A DNA stretch of 64,000 nucleotides, from positions 1 through 64,000 of the forward strand of contig NZ_BAFX01000049.1 in the NCBI RefSeq assembly GCF_000308815.1. Reading direction: 5' to 3'. This document shows positions 25,266 through 33,520 of this stretch, piece after piece (within the stretch, counting starts at the first letter, position 1; the number at the start of each line of letters is the position of its first letter). The notes under the pieces are model-generated. The model searched no databases. It had not been told where the DNA came from and saw only the letters and a list, made by a program, of their open reading frames with translations. The stretch comes from Nocardia concava NBRC 100430 (GTDB taxonomy: Bacteria > Actinomycetota > Actinomycetes > Mycobacteriales > Mycobacteriaceae). The position numbers and the translations under genes are program-made.

Positions 25266-25585
25266 GAGCAGTACTCCTTGTCGAGGCGATCGCAGTGCAG
25301 GCAGTGGCGGGTCCGGCCGCGACGGAAGCCGTGTGGACGGTCGAGGCGTTCCCAGGGCTTCCAGTCGCCCCAGCTGTGGCCGTGCTGGGCGCAGTGCGCG
25401 GCCAGAACGCAGGCGTCGCAGGTAATCTGGTCGCCGACCACCAGCCACCCGCCGTCACGGAGCCATTCGGTAGCGGCGTCGGTCGAGGGGAACAGCGCCG
25501 GTTCGCCCTCGCTGTTGTCGAAGGGTTCGCCACAGCTGTGGCAATAGGCGGCCACCCAGGTTTCGTTGACGAATCCGGTCTTCAT
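25262..25585 (-). CDS. Cys-rich putative zinc-binding protein
   Basis: The 107-residue protein has CHSC near residue 15, CDAC near residue 56 and CLHC near residue 95, plus several His (HCAQHGHSW). This suggests zinc coordination. It also has five Trp in the middle. No domain is recognised. It is coupled by ATGA to traB before it and to the 76-residue gene after it. Confidence 0.65.
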   Translation of the reverse strand: MKTGFVNETWVAAYCHSCGEPFDNSEGEPALFPSTDAATEWLRDGGWLVVGDQITCDACVLAAHCAQHGHSWGDWKPWERLDRPHGFRRGRTRHCLHCDRLDKEYCS

Positions 25586-26892
25586 GCCGCCACCGCCGGA
25601 CCGTCGCCGAGATCCTCATCGCCGAGGTCATCGGGATCGAAATCGCTGTAATCCTCAGTGGGGCCAGTGATTTCGGGTGCGGGTGAGTACATGTCCACGA
25701 TCCGATCCGCGACGTAGTCGGGGATCATGAATGCGCGGACCCGCACGAACTCGCTGGTGCCGTCCTCGCCGACGTAGCCGACACCCGGTGTCAGTTCGGA
25801 GATCTCGTCGCAACGAGCACCGCGGTCCTTGGCACCCTGGCCGTGAACCATGGTGTTCTGAGTCGGCTCGTCCAATCGCAGACCGATCCGCACCGGGAAC
25901 AGCTGACGATTGGGCATCGTCTCCTTGGACGGATCCTGAAGAGCAGCCACGACCGTGACGGCGGCAGCGCGGCCCTTGGACAACAGCAGGCCGGTCAAGC
26001 GCCGGAATTCCTCGCGCTCCTCGCGGGTGGCGTAGGCCGACAGCGAAGCGGCCTCGTCGATGATGATCAGGATCAGGGGTTCGTCCACGGAAGGGACCAG
26101 CTTGCGCAGGCCAGCGCGGCGCATGCGGACGAGCCGTTCGTCCATCTCGGTGACCGCGTCGGCCAGCATCGTGAGGATGGTGTCGCCGGTCGCGGCGAAC
26201 ACGGTGAACAGCCGCTCCTCGCCGCGGCCGAATTCCGCGCCGCCCTTGGGATCGGCCAGCCGGACATCCACCAGCTTGGTTTTGATGGCCGGGCCGAGGG
26301 CGTGCAGGATCGACCAGAGCACCGAGCCCTTCCCGGATCCGGTCGCGCCGGCGAGCAGGATATGGGCGTAGAGGATGCGCAGCAGCCACGGCAATCCGTC
26401 CTCACGCATGCCCACGTGCGCGGCCTCCAAGTCCACGCCATCGTGGCCGATCACCGGTGCCAGGATCGGGGTGGCGAGAGTGTCGAAGACCTTCACCTGC
26501 AAGCGAATCCGGGACGGTTCCGGCGAACTCGCGAGCACCTGGGGGACCATGAGGTAGTGAGCCAGGGCGTCGAGCATGTCCGGGTCGGTCCAGGTCTTGG
26601 TGGACTGCCCGCACAGCAGCGTCCACTCCGCCTCGATACCGGACTCGGTGTAATCCCACCACTCCAGCTCCGGAAACCCACGCTCGAGCCTGCCGAGATC
26701 GAGGGTGGCCAGCATGGCTCGGCGGCGGGCGGGATCGGCGAGAACCTCTACCGCCCTGGCCAATTCGTCCGGCGCCGCAGCGATCAGCTGGGCGGCCGCG
26801 GGCAGTTTGGGTCCGCGCCGGACCGTGAGCACGATCGCGACCAGCAGCATCGAGGCCACGAGCAGGGCGAGGCAGAGCCGCATGAACAGCAT
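25582..26892 (-). CDS. FtsK/SpoIIIE-like DNA translocase, TraB-type transfer protein
   Basis: The 436-residue protein has one N-terminal membrane helix, an intervening soluble region, Walker A GATGSGKGS (about 182-190) and Walker B ILIIIDEAA (about residues 270-280), with the FtsK-type R-F/Q finger region (QDPSKETMPNRQLF). An acidic tail follows (DFDPDDLGDEDLG). In actinomycetes a single TraB hexamer pumps double-stranded plasmid DNA into the recipient. The start ATG at 26892 overlaps the previous stop (TGATG). The protein lacks the multi-helix N-terminus seen in many homologues, which appears to be encoded separately at 21918-22556. Confidence 0.88.
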   Translation of the reverse strand: MLFMRLCLALLVASMLLVAIVLTVRRGPKLPAAAQLIAAAPDELARAVEVLADPARRRAMLATLDLGRLERGFPELEWWDYTESGIEAEWTLLCGQSTKTWTDPDMLDALAHYLMVPQVLASSPEPSRIRLQVKVFDTLATPILAPVIGHDGVDLEAAHVGMREDGLPWLLRILYAHILLAGATGSGKGSVLWSILHALGPAIKTKLVDVRLADPKGGAEFGRGEERLFTVFAATGDTILTMLADAVTEMDERLVRMRRAGLRKLVPSVDEPLILIIIDEAASLSAYATREEREEFRRLTGLLLSKGRAAAVTVVAALQDPSKETMPNRQLFPVRIGLRLDEPTQNTMVHGQGAKDRGARCDEISELTPGVGYVGEDGTSEFVRVRAFMIPDYVADRIVDMYSPAPEITGPTEDYSDFDPDDLGDEDLGDGPAVAA

Positions 26893-27263
26893 CACCGCAC
26901 CGCCCCGTCATCGGCGCACAGAGCGCAGGTGCAACGGTCCCAAGTGATGTCACGATGCGGGACGGGTCGCAGGTCAGCACCTTCGGCAATCCGCGCATCC
27001 ACGATGGCGGCCAACAGCAGATCCACCAGTACCAGCGCGGTCGATACCGACATGGTCAGGTACGGGCTGTGGCCCGACGAGCGGCACGGGCCGCCGCCAG
27101 CGGTGAACACGATCAGGCCGCGGTCGCGGGAATTGGCCTGGTCGTCGTACCGCACGGCCGGGACGCCGTGACCGGTGAGGCCCGTCGTGAGGATGTGGTA
27201 GTCGATGCGCCCGTTCTGGTTTCGGGGCACCCAGTAGTTCTCGGACTTGTGCATGGGTTCCAT
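26892..27263 (-). CDS. Element protein, 123 residues, unknown function
   Basis: It begins MEPMHKSENYWVPRNQNG. Residues 75-95 are hydrophobic (TALVLVDLLLAAIVDARIA). A Cys motif CTCALC lies near the C-terminus. No family is recognised. TGATG junctions on both sides couple it to the Spd-like gene and to traB. Confidence 0.6.
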   Translation of the reverse strand: MEPMHKSENYWVPRNQNGRIDYHILTTGLTGHGVPAVRYDDQANSRDRGLIVFTAGGGPCRSSGHSPYLTMSVSTALVLVDLLLAAIVDARIAEGADLRPVPHRDITWDRCTCALCADDGAVR

Positions 27264-27892
27264 CACGCACCTCCAACAGGTACAGAGATCGGCAGCATGG
27301 CTTGCAGGGGAAGCGCGGGCCGCAGCGGCGTTGCCACGGCCGACGCACGCGCAGGAACAGGAACGGGTGAGGGAGTCGGAGCAGGAACCGGCGACGCTGC
27401 CGGTTCGACCGTGTCCACGCTGACCGGGTCCGACTCAGGGAGTTCTTCTATGACCGCCTCAGCCACTGGGGCCGAGACACGTTGTGCCGCACGGAAAAGC
27501 AGTGCCAGCCCATGGGTGTCGGCGAGCAGGCTCAGCGGCGCGATAGCCGCCACCAGGGCGCAGGCCCACGGGGGAAGCGGTTTACCGGCGGCGACCGCGT
27601 GCAGGCTGTTGCCAGCGATCGAGACCATGGCGCCGATGACCAGCACCCGCCGGAACCATTGCCGTTCCGGGGAATTGGTCAGTACCAGCGCGCCCACGGT
27701 GGCCTCGACGATGGTGCCGTCCACGATCATCGGGAACAGCCACGCATCCGAGGCCGGAATGTGGGCCAGTATCGCCAGATCCCGCAGGGTGGCGAAGGAG
27801 AGCCAGAAGGCGGCCACACCCACGGCCACCGTGGTGGTGACCGCGAACAGGCGGGCCGCGACCATGGCACGGGACCCCACGGCGATGTCCAT
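27263..27892 (-). CDS. DUF2637-type membrane protein, Spd-like (plasmid spread)
   Basis: The 209-residue protein has four hydrophobic helices in its first 130 residues, including RDLAILAHIPASDAWLFPMIVDG, a hallmark of DUF2637 proteins in actinobacterial plasmids. It then has a long Pro/Val/Ala-rich tail (PVPAPTPSPVPVPARAS). DUF2637 members are common next to traB and are counted among Spd proteins that move plasmids within the mycelium (established by association). The ATG at 27892 is preferred because a 16-codon frame ends on it in TGATG. An in-frame ATG at 27952 is an alternative. Confidence 0.8.
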   Translation of the reverse strand: MDIAVGSRAMVAARLFAVTTTVAVGVAAFWLSFATLRDLAILAHIPASDAWLFPMIVDGTIVEATVGALVLTNSPERQWFRRVLVIGAMVSIAGNSLHAVAAGKPLPPWACALVAAIAPLSLLADTHGLALLFRAAQRVSAPVAEAVIEELPESDPVSVDTVEPAASPVPAPTPSPVPVPARASAVATPLRPALPLQAMLPISVPVGGA

Positions 27893-27942
27893 CACGCACC
27901 CCCCGCCATCCCGTCGAAGTCGAGCCGAAAGGGAATGCTCAT
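27892..27942 (-). CDS. 16-residue mini-ORF bridging two coupled genes
   Basis: The frame MSIPFRLDFDGMAGGA starts by ATGA overlap with the preceding 59-residue gene and ends by TGATG overlap with the DUF2637 gene. It may be a genuine micro-peptide or a coupling device that delivers ribosomes to the next start. An alternative reading starts the DUF2637 protein at 27952, which would span this segment in another frame. Confidence 0.4.
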   Translation of the reverse strand: MSIPFRLDFDGMAGGA

Positions 27943-28118
27943 TGCGGGTCACCTACCGCGGTCGCGGTGACGCAGAACGGCGCACAGGCACCCGGAACCG
28001 GGTCCGGGACCGCCGGAACGGATTCGCGGGGACCGAAGGCCAACAGCAGCGCCACAGGGAAGAAGCAAATCGCTCCCAGCCCCAGTGCGGCCTGGTAGAT
28101 CATGCGCATCAGGCCCAT
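27939..28118 (-). CDS. Small membrane protein, 59 residues
   Basis: It begins MGLMRMIYQAALG, has one hydrophobic helix (ALGLGAICFFPVALLLAFG) and a Pro/Cys-containing end. The start lies 10 bp inside the upstream gene and the stop is fused to the next start, as elsewhere in this operon. Small membrane proteins of this kind in transfer operons are usually called Spd. No closer assignment is possible. Confidence 0.6.
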   Translation of the reverse strand: MGLMRMIYQAALGLGAICFFPVALLLAFGPRESVPAVPDPVPGACAPFCVTATAVGDPQ

Positions 28119-28408
28119 GGCGACACCTCGCCCGACTTGTCGGATGCCGCACCGGTCACGGACGGGCCGTGTTCGTGAAGCTTGCGAAGCATGTGCTGCA
28201 GGTGGTCCATGCGCTCACGCATCCCCTGGATTTCCTCGGCGTGCTCCTGCGCGATCAACTCGTAGCGGACCTCGCCGATCCAGGCCCACAGGTAGTCCAC
28301 CCGCTCAGCGAGCGCGAAGAACTTGCCCAGCCCGATACCCAGCACGACCAGCAACAGAATCAACGAGATCAGGAGTACGACCCACAGGGAAACGCTGTAG
28401 AGGTCCAT
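28109..28408 (-). CDS. Small membrane protein with coiled coil
   Basis: The 99-residue protein has one N-terminal helix (LWVVLLISLILLLVVLGIGLG) followed by a helical region with heptad-like hydrophobics (VRYELIAQEHAEEIQGMRER, MDHLQHMLRKL). It is probably a bitopic membrane protein with a cytoplasmic coiled coil. It is coupled by TGATG to the upstream gene. Confidence 0.65.
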   Translation of the reverse strand: MDLYSVSLWVVLLISLILLLVVLGIGLGKFFALAERVDYLWAWIGEVRYELIAQEHAEEIQGMRERMDHLQHMLRKLHEHGPSVTGAASDKSGEVSPWA

Positions 28409-28644
28409 CAGGCCACCGCCCCGGACTCAGGTTCCGGATCCGTTACCGCGGTGAACTTGTCCAGCGCCGCATCGAGATCGGCGCGCAAAGCCACGGCCTG
28501 AGCGAACGGCATGAAGACCGAGACATGCTCGCCGACGTGAACGATCACGACCTGTTCGCCATCGGACTCGCAGACCCAGTACTCCGCCGACGCCTTGCCG
28601 AATATTCCGACAGTCACGTACGACTGCTCGTGCTTGATGCCCAT
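28408..28644 (-). CDS. Small element protein, 78 residues
   Basis: It begins MGIKHEQSYVTVGIFGKASA and is a soluble alpha/beta-like protein with an acidic C-terminus. No domain is recognised. TGATG overlaps on both sides. Confidence 0.6.
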   Translation of the reverse strand: MGIKHEQSYVTVGIFGKASAEYWVCESDGEQVVIVHVGEHVSVFMPFAQAVALRADLDAALDKFTAVTDPEPESGAVA

Positions 28645-28889
28645 CACGCCACCACCCGCATCACGAAGGGCGAGTCCTTCAGCGCCACATCGTGTTCCAC
28701 CAGCGCTACACCGAGGCTGTAGAACAGTTCGCGGGCGTCGTCGATGTCGAGATCCAAGCCCGCGACGTAGCCGGCGAACCGAACCCGGATCTGCGGCGGG
28801 CACACACCGCCCTGGTCCAGGCTCTGCGGCGCGAATTCCACCGAGCGGACTCCGGTGGTCACCACGTAAGTGGTCATCTGTACCGACAT
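28644..28889 (-). CDS. Small element protein, 81 residues
   Basis: It begins MSVQMTTYVVTTGVRS and has a C-terminal helix (DIDDARELFYSLGVALVEHD) resembling its neighbour at 28408-28644 in general layout (beta strands, then an AxxLxxxL helix). The two could be distant paralogues (inference). No family is recognised. Confidence 0.6.
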   Translation of the reverse strand: MSVQMTTYVVTTGVRSVEFAPQSLDQGGVCPPQIRVRFAGYVAGLDLDIDDARELFYSLGVALVEHDVALKDSPFVMRVVA

Positions 28890-29374
28890 CACGCCACCGC
28901 CTCGGACTCGTTGGCGGAGCGGCCGTTACGAGCCGGACGCGACGCGGGGACATCCGCGGGCGGCTGATTCGCGCCGGAGTTGTCGCCGACGATGCCGGTC
29001 GCCCGCAAGCTCCAGCCGATCGACTTGAACTGGCCATCACCGACGATGCGGGGCTTGACCTGCAAGCCCTCCAACACGACCGGGGTGTAACCCGGCATGA
29101 CCGACGGCACCGAGGGAACCGGCTGCACGTCCGAGACGAACACGACGTCCAGGGTCTTGCCCTTCGCACCGGACCCGGTCGGGTCGGCCACCGTGCCCTT
29201 CCACAACCGCTTGCCCGTGCCATTGCCGAAGTCGTCCAAATCGACCTTCTGCTTCTTCGGCTTGCTGCGATCCGCGTTGTACTCGGTGATCGGCTCGATA
29301 CCGCCGATCAGCATCGTTCCCTCCGGGAACACGTCCTCGTAGACCGGCTTCAACCACGCATCCTTGAGAGCCAT
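28889..29374 (-). CDS. First gene of the transfer operon, unknown function
   Basis: The 161-residue protein starts at 29374 with a good AAGGAG site and therefore heads the long leftward operon. It is soluble with a Lys-rich patch (DRSKPKKQKVDLDD) and a Pro/Arg-rich, disordered end. I recognise no family. Its position just across from the GntR regulator is where pSAM2-type elements keep the KorSA-controlled promoter. Confidence 0.65.
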   Translation of the reverse strand: MALKDAWLKPVYEDVFPEGTMLIGGIEPITEYNADRSKPKKQKVDLDDFGNGTGKRLWKGTVADPTGSGAKGKTLDVVFVSDVQPVPSVPSVMPGYTPVVLEGLQVKPRIVGDGQFKSIGWSLRATGIVGDNSGANQPPADVPASRPARNGRSANESEAVA

Positions 29375-29420
29375 TGCTCCAACTCCTTGCCTTAGCTGAG
29401 CTATCGAACCCCTGTTTGAG

Positions 29421-29477
29421 ACCCTTAATAGGGGTAGCTCTATTGGAGCATTGGCAGCTACAGCAAGCAATAGAGCT
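29421..29477. promoter_or_regulatory. Inverted repeats in the divergent control region
   Basis: AGCTCTATTG at 29436-29445 and CAATAGAGCT at 29468-29477 are exact inverted copies. A smaller palindrome ACCCttaataGGGGT is at 29421-29435. The region is AT-richer than its surroundings and lies between the transfer operon and the GntR gene, so these are candidate operators for that repressor. The GntR start at 29572 is 94 bp away. Confidence 0.55.
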
Positions 29478-29571
29478 GGTTCTAAGTGGCCGTATTCCTC
29501 AATTGCCGGAATATGGCTACTCTTAATGCGGACCACACCGCAGAACGGCAACGAGAGAGCACCCGAGCGAC

Positions 29572-30336
29572 ATGAGCGGATACCGAGAAGTGGCGGGCCA
29601 CCTGCGCGAAGCCATCAACCGAGGCGAATACCTCCCTGGGGCAACGCTTCCCAAGCAGGAGGAGTTAGCCAGCCGTTACGACGTGAACATCAAGACCGTC
29701 CGCCAGGCGGTGAACCTGCTAGAAGCTGAGGGGTTGGTAACCCCAATCCGTCGGCGCGGAACCGTCGTCCGCGAGCGGCCACCCATGCGCCGAATGGGCA
29801 CCGAGCGGTACTCGAAGAAGAAGTGGAAGTACGGCGACACGGTCGCGTTCATTGCCGACCGTGAGGCATCCGGCCGACCGTGGCAGCGAACCGACCAAAC
29901 GCAGACGGTTGCCCTCGTCGAGGCCGACCCAGAGGTAGCAGAAGCTTATGGACTGGAGCCGAATTCACCGGTGTATGAGCGAGCGCGCACCGTGCGAGAC
30001 GCGGGGCGGCCAACGCACACACTCACCAGCTACTACCTTCCGAAGATCGTCGAAGGCACGCCGCTGGTGGACCCAACGCCAGGCCCTGCTGGCCGGGGCG
30101 GCGGCTTTGAAGTACTGACGTTGCAGGGCTATGAACCCGACCACATGTCGGAAACGATCTTCGCGCGGATGCCCACTCCCGACGAGTCAGAAAGCCTAGA
30201 ACTGCCTGCTGGCGAGCCTGTCATGATCCTCACGCGCCGTACGTACACCTCGAATGATGTCCTGATTGAGTTTGCGCGCGGTGTTCATGCGGCATCCCGC
30301 TTCTCGTGGACGTACGACTTCAAACTGCCCGAGTAG
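29572..30336 (+). CDS. GntR/HutC-family regulator, KorSA-like
   Basis: The 254-residue protein has an N-terminal winged helix (YREVAGHLREAINRGEYLPG, ASRYDVNIKTVRQAVNLLEA) and a C-terminal UTRA ligand domain (from about residue 95, with PVYERARTVRDAG and VMILTRRTY). In pSAM2, KorSA of this family represses the activator and transfer functions and keeps the element integrated. It is divergent from the transfer operon, which it probably represses. The UTRA domain implies that a small molecule controls it. Confidence 0.88.
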   Translation: MSGYREVAGHLREAINRGEYLPGATLPKQEELASRYDVNIKTVRQAVNLLEAEGLVTPIRRRGTVVRERPPMRRMGTERYSKKKWKYGDTVAFIADREASGRPWQRTDQTQTVALVEADPEVAEAYGLEPNSPVYERARTVRDAGRPTHTLTSYYLPKIVEGTPLVDPTPGPAGRGGGFEVLTLQGYEPDHMSETIFARMPTPDESESLELPAGEPVMILTRRTYTSNDVLIEFARGVHAASRFSWTYDFKLPE

Positions 30337-30347
30337 AGGAGCAGCCG

Positions 30348-31016
30348 ATGCCTATCGCGATCTTGCCCATGGAATATCGCTCGGATGTCGAGCGCCTCTG
30401 GGAGTACAACCAGATGCACCACGAGCCACGGCCCGTCGATGTCGGAATCGGACTCGGAGGCCACGATATCGGCGTCGCCACGTATGCCGCGGATCTCTAT
30501 CGTGCGGGAACCTTTCCATTGATCGTGTTCACGGGCGCCAATGCCCCGACAACCGTGGATCGGTTCCCGCGAGGAGAAGCCGTGCACTTCCAGGAGCGCG
30601 CCATCGAGCTGGGAGTGCCGGCGGAGGCCATCCTGATCGAGCCTGAGGCGACCAATACCGGCGACAACATCGACCTCACCCGTGCTCTGCTCAGCGAGCG
30701 TGGCTATGTGGACTCGATCAAGTCGGTAATGCTCATTTCCAGGCCCTACCAGCAGCGTCGTAGCTACGCGATCTGCCGGAAGCGGTGGCCCGAAGTGGAC
30801 GTAGTCTGCGGATCACTCCCGCTTGCGCTAGATGATTATGTAGCGAGCATCGGCGACGTCGATCGCGTCATCAACATGCTTGTGGGTGATACCCAACGAA
30901 TCTGGGTCTACCCAGAAAAGGGATGGGCCATAGAACAAGACGTGCCCTCCGATGTTCGAGCCGCATACGCACGCCTAGTTGAAGCTGGGTTCACCCGCCG
31001 CCTACTCGATGTGTGA
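30348..31016 (+). CDS. YdcF/DUF218-family protein
   Basis: The 222-residue protein begins MPIAILPMEYRS, with AGAGGAGC ahead of it. It has the DUF218 pattern: GIGLGGHDIG, PLIVFTGAN, PEATNTGDNI with an acidic/Asn pair and SRPYQQRRSY. Family members are implicated in envelope or nucleotide-related metabolism and bind SAM in YdcF, but the reaction is unknown. It lies 11 bp after the GntR gene, so is probably co-transcribed with it. pSAM2 has a Nudix gene (pif) in its regulatory region, so this may be a functional alternative (inference). Confidence 0.8.
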   Translation: MPIAILPMEYRSDVERLWEYNQMHHEPRPVDVGIGLGGHDIGVATYAADLYRAGTFPLIVFTGANAPTTVDRFPRGEAVHFQERAIELGVPAEAILIEPEATNTGDNIDLTRALLSERGYVDSIKSVMLISRPYQQRRSYAICRKRWPEVDVVCGSLPLALDDYVASIGDVDRVINMLVGDTQRIWVYPEKGWAIEQDVPSDVRAAYARLVEAGFTRRLLDV

Positions 31017-31418
31017 CCAACCTCGGGCCTATACCAATCCCGAGATACGCTGAACCACATCGCGCAGCTGAGATTCAGAACGATCGATCGCAGTCCGAAC
31101 GATGCTGCCAGCCTAGCGTATGGGCTGCTGTAGTTCTTTTGGCTGCAGTAGACCCACACTACAAGGAACGTGTTTCGGCGACGAAGGAAATGCCGGAATT
31201 GTTGTCTTCCATGAGAGGTAAGTAGCGTATGGATAATCGGAATAATTCCCTCGCGTGCACTCAATTTCGGGGAAGCCCGCTAGATATGATGTCTAATGAG
31301 ATTGATGCCATCTTCAGGCAGCTGGGATGGCTCAGACCCTGTCTGAAGGCGGGGGTCTGACTCCGTTACTCTCCACTCAGCAATTGGGTTCGGCGACCCA
31401 TTGCGGGCAAAACTGTGA
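31017..31418. other. Intergenic stretch, no convincing gene
   Basis: AT-richer than the host average. The only plausible frame is the 43-codon ORF listed at 31229-31360. No repeat or RNA structure stands out. Confidence 0.5.
31229..31360 (+). CDS. Possible 43-residue peptide
   Basis: An ATG follows an AGAGGTAAG element by 8 bp and opens a frame MDNRNNSLACTQ... ending at 31360. It has no recognised domain and lies alone between two divergent genes. It may be fortuitous. Confidence 0.25.
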   Translation: MDNRNNSLACTQFRGSPLDMMSNEIDAIFRQLGWLRPCLKAGV

Positions 31419-32543
31419 TCAGCTTCTTCTCAGAGTAATTCCGGCGAGAACTGCCTGCAGTGCTGCTACCAAACTGGCACCCGCTATTCCAAGCCATACC
31501 CCAGCATTGAATGTAGCACGTGACTGCTTGTCCAAAACGTCGTCACGGATCCCGATGAAAGGGGCTGGCGCATTCTCGTGCCAATATTCCCAATACGCAA
31601 GAGCGTCGACAGAACTGTTTTTGCTATCCCATAGTGCACTGATTCTTGGAGTCGGGCTACCCCAGGTGAACTTGTTGGCATCTGGAATTTTATAAACCAC
31701 GCCAACATCGTCAACGGCCGGTGATTTCGGAGCGGGTGGAATTCGCGCCTCGGGTACGTCTGGATATGCAGTCGGAAGTCTAACTTGCACCCGGGAGTTG
31801 GTTACAGTGAATCCAAGCCCCTCGACGCCACCTAAATCAATATCCACGTGCGTAAGGGGATCGCCCGCAGAATCCTTGTTAGCGATCAAGAGAGTGTTTG
31901 GTGGCCAGTATCCGTCCTTTGTGGTTATTTGACAAACGGCACCATCGTCGCACCGAACAACGGAGGCCCCCATGACAGGTAGCTGTATTCCTATTTCCGC
32001 GGGTGGGGCTGCGGGATTTGATGTAGCGCCTTTGCGGGAACCGTAGTTCACGTCGACGGAAAGATGCACGACCCCGTCGGAGTGCGATTCAAAGTACTCC
32101 ACCGATTCAAATTCGAGCAATCCGTTAGGAGTATCAACTGGTACCCAAATATTGAAGCCCGCCGACGTATTCGAAAAATTCTCGTCGGCAGGTAATATTC
32201 GAGCACTCATCCAAAATGCAGACAGAGTGACAGCTGTGAATACGAGAGCTGGCGCTACGACTACGGTGAGTATCGTCGGCCAGATCTTCCCTCCCTCTTT
32301 GGGGGGCTTGCTATTCGACGCAGACGTTGTCTCCATCTGTACGTTATTTGGATATTCTGTCGAAGTTAGTGAAGTTTGTTCCCGTGTGGGGTGCGTTGTG
32401 GATACGTGCGGTTCTGAGAGTGTTGACGATGTGCGAGTGGGTAGCTTATTGCGCACAGCCCGATTGTGCATATTCGCCCATACGGCTCCCGCTACAGCTC
32501 CGGCAGCGCCCGCAAGCGCTGCCCGTAGCCAAGTCCCACGCAT
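31419..32543 (-). CDS. Membrane protein of unknown function, AT-rich accessory gene
   Basis: The 374-residue protein has a helix at residues 8-24, a Ser/Thr-rich linker, a second helix near 90-110 (TILTVVVAPALVFTAVTLSAF), a beta-rich extracytoplasmic domain of about 200 residues, and a third helix at the end (VWLGIAGASLVAALQAVLAG). The domain has two Cys (VRCDDGAVCQIT) likely to form a disulfide. Codon use is clearly more AT-rich than the neighbours, which suggests recent acquisition. No family is recognised. A defence or exclusion role is only a guess. Confidence 0.7.
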   Translation of the reverse strand: MRGTWLRAALAGAAGAVAGAVWANMHNRAVRNKLPTRTSSTLSEPHVSTTHPTREQTSLTSTEYPNNVQMETTSASNSKPPKEGGKIWPTILTVVVAPALVFTAVTLSAFWMSARILPADENFSNTSAGFNIWVPVDTPNGLLEFESVEYFESHSDGVVHLSVDVNYGSRKGATSNPAAPPAEIGIQLPVMGASVVRCDDGAVCQITTKDGYWPPNTLLIANKDSAGDPLTHVDIDLGGVEGLGFTVTNSRVQVRLPTAYPDVPEARIPPAPKSPAVDDVGVVYKIPDANKFTWGSPTPRISALWDSKNSSVDALAYWEYWHENAPAPFIGIRDDVLDKQSRATFNAGVWLGIAGASLVAALQAVLAGITLRRS

Positions 32544-32838
32544 AATTAGAAGGTTAGCCCTGAAGTCATCTTGCAGTGGCCGTACGGATGAAACCGCTAA
32601 TCAACTGCCGAATTTCGCCATACAGGATCAAGGCGGCGCGCTGGCGCGCGCCGCACCCGCGCTACGCCGCACGCCCCCGTCCGCTCCGCAGGCTCCGCGC
32701 CCGGGGTGCGTCGGCGCGTTTGCGGCGCCCGCCCGCACACCGCGATGATCGAAGTAATAGGCGAACCCGTCAGCCGCTCACCGACCGCGGACACGATGCC
32801 CAGACCCGGCAGGGTCATGCCCGATCACCACGCCCGGA

Positions 32839-33249
32839 TCAGCACACCGGCCCGCCGCCGCCGACGTCGCCAGCAGCGGCCCAACCGAATCGCATGACCT
32901 GCACCGTCTGACCTCCCAACTCAACGACTCCCGCATCGACCGCGAGATCCAGTCCCACACAGGATTCGGAGTCCTACCCGAGGCAATCGTCAACGACCAG
33001 GCGGCGACCGGCCACCGCAACCCAGCAGCCTTCGCCCAGCCGGCCACCGGCGATTCCGGCCAGTGGTCCCCAGCCGCCGCCACCGATGCCGGTCTCGTCG
33101 CCACCGCCCCCTCCGCCGCGGCCACGCCCGCACATCCGGTCGCCGACGATGACCGCGAAGCCGATGCCCAGCCCACCGCCCTCGCCCGCCCGTCATCCGG
33201 GTTCGCCGGCGAGGTGGCCGACGCTGGCGCTACACCCATTGCCGGTCAC
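32839..33249 (-). pseudogene. Decayed inverted copy of ssb
   Basis: Read from the GTG at 33249, 137 codons align without gaps to the intact ssb. Shared residues include GHLA.EP, F.V...DRM, WGPLA, GHRL/GRRL and GLDL. TGA replaces Cys codon 19 and TAG replaces Gln codon 92. Aromatic and charged positions have largely become Gly, so no functional protein can be made. The upstream AGGAG ribosome-binding site is kept. The opposite strand is open by chance of composition. Confidence 0.88.
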
Positions 33250-33520
33250 GGCAGCGTTCTCCTGGGGCGATGCCCGTGAATCCAGACTCTCGATGTCCGC
33301 CGAGTCGAAGAACACCATGCCCGAGCCCGCACGATCCCGCCAAGACCAAGCCGATGGTCATCACGGGTACACCTCCCAATTGAGCTGGCGCCCAAGCCTT
33401 TTTGTGAGCTGCACCCGCGCCGAGTCTTGACAGGACCGCACAGTCCCAGGCACGCCGCCCTCCGTCTCACCAGCCACCGAGAGCCCGGCTCCCCGGACTC
33501 CGACCCAGGAGATCGCCACC

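Noticed and set aside
32880..33290. Rightward open frame opposite the decayed ssb
   Set aside because: Its apparent natural sequence (QSHTGFGVLPEAIVND) matches the antisense of the intact ssb, so it is a by-product of homology rather than a gene.
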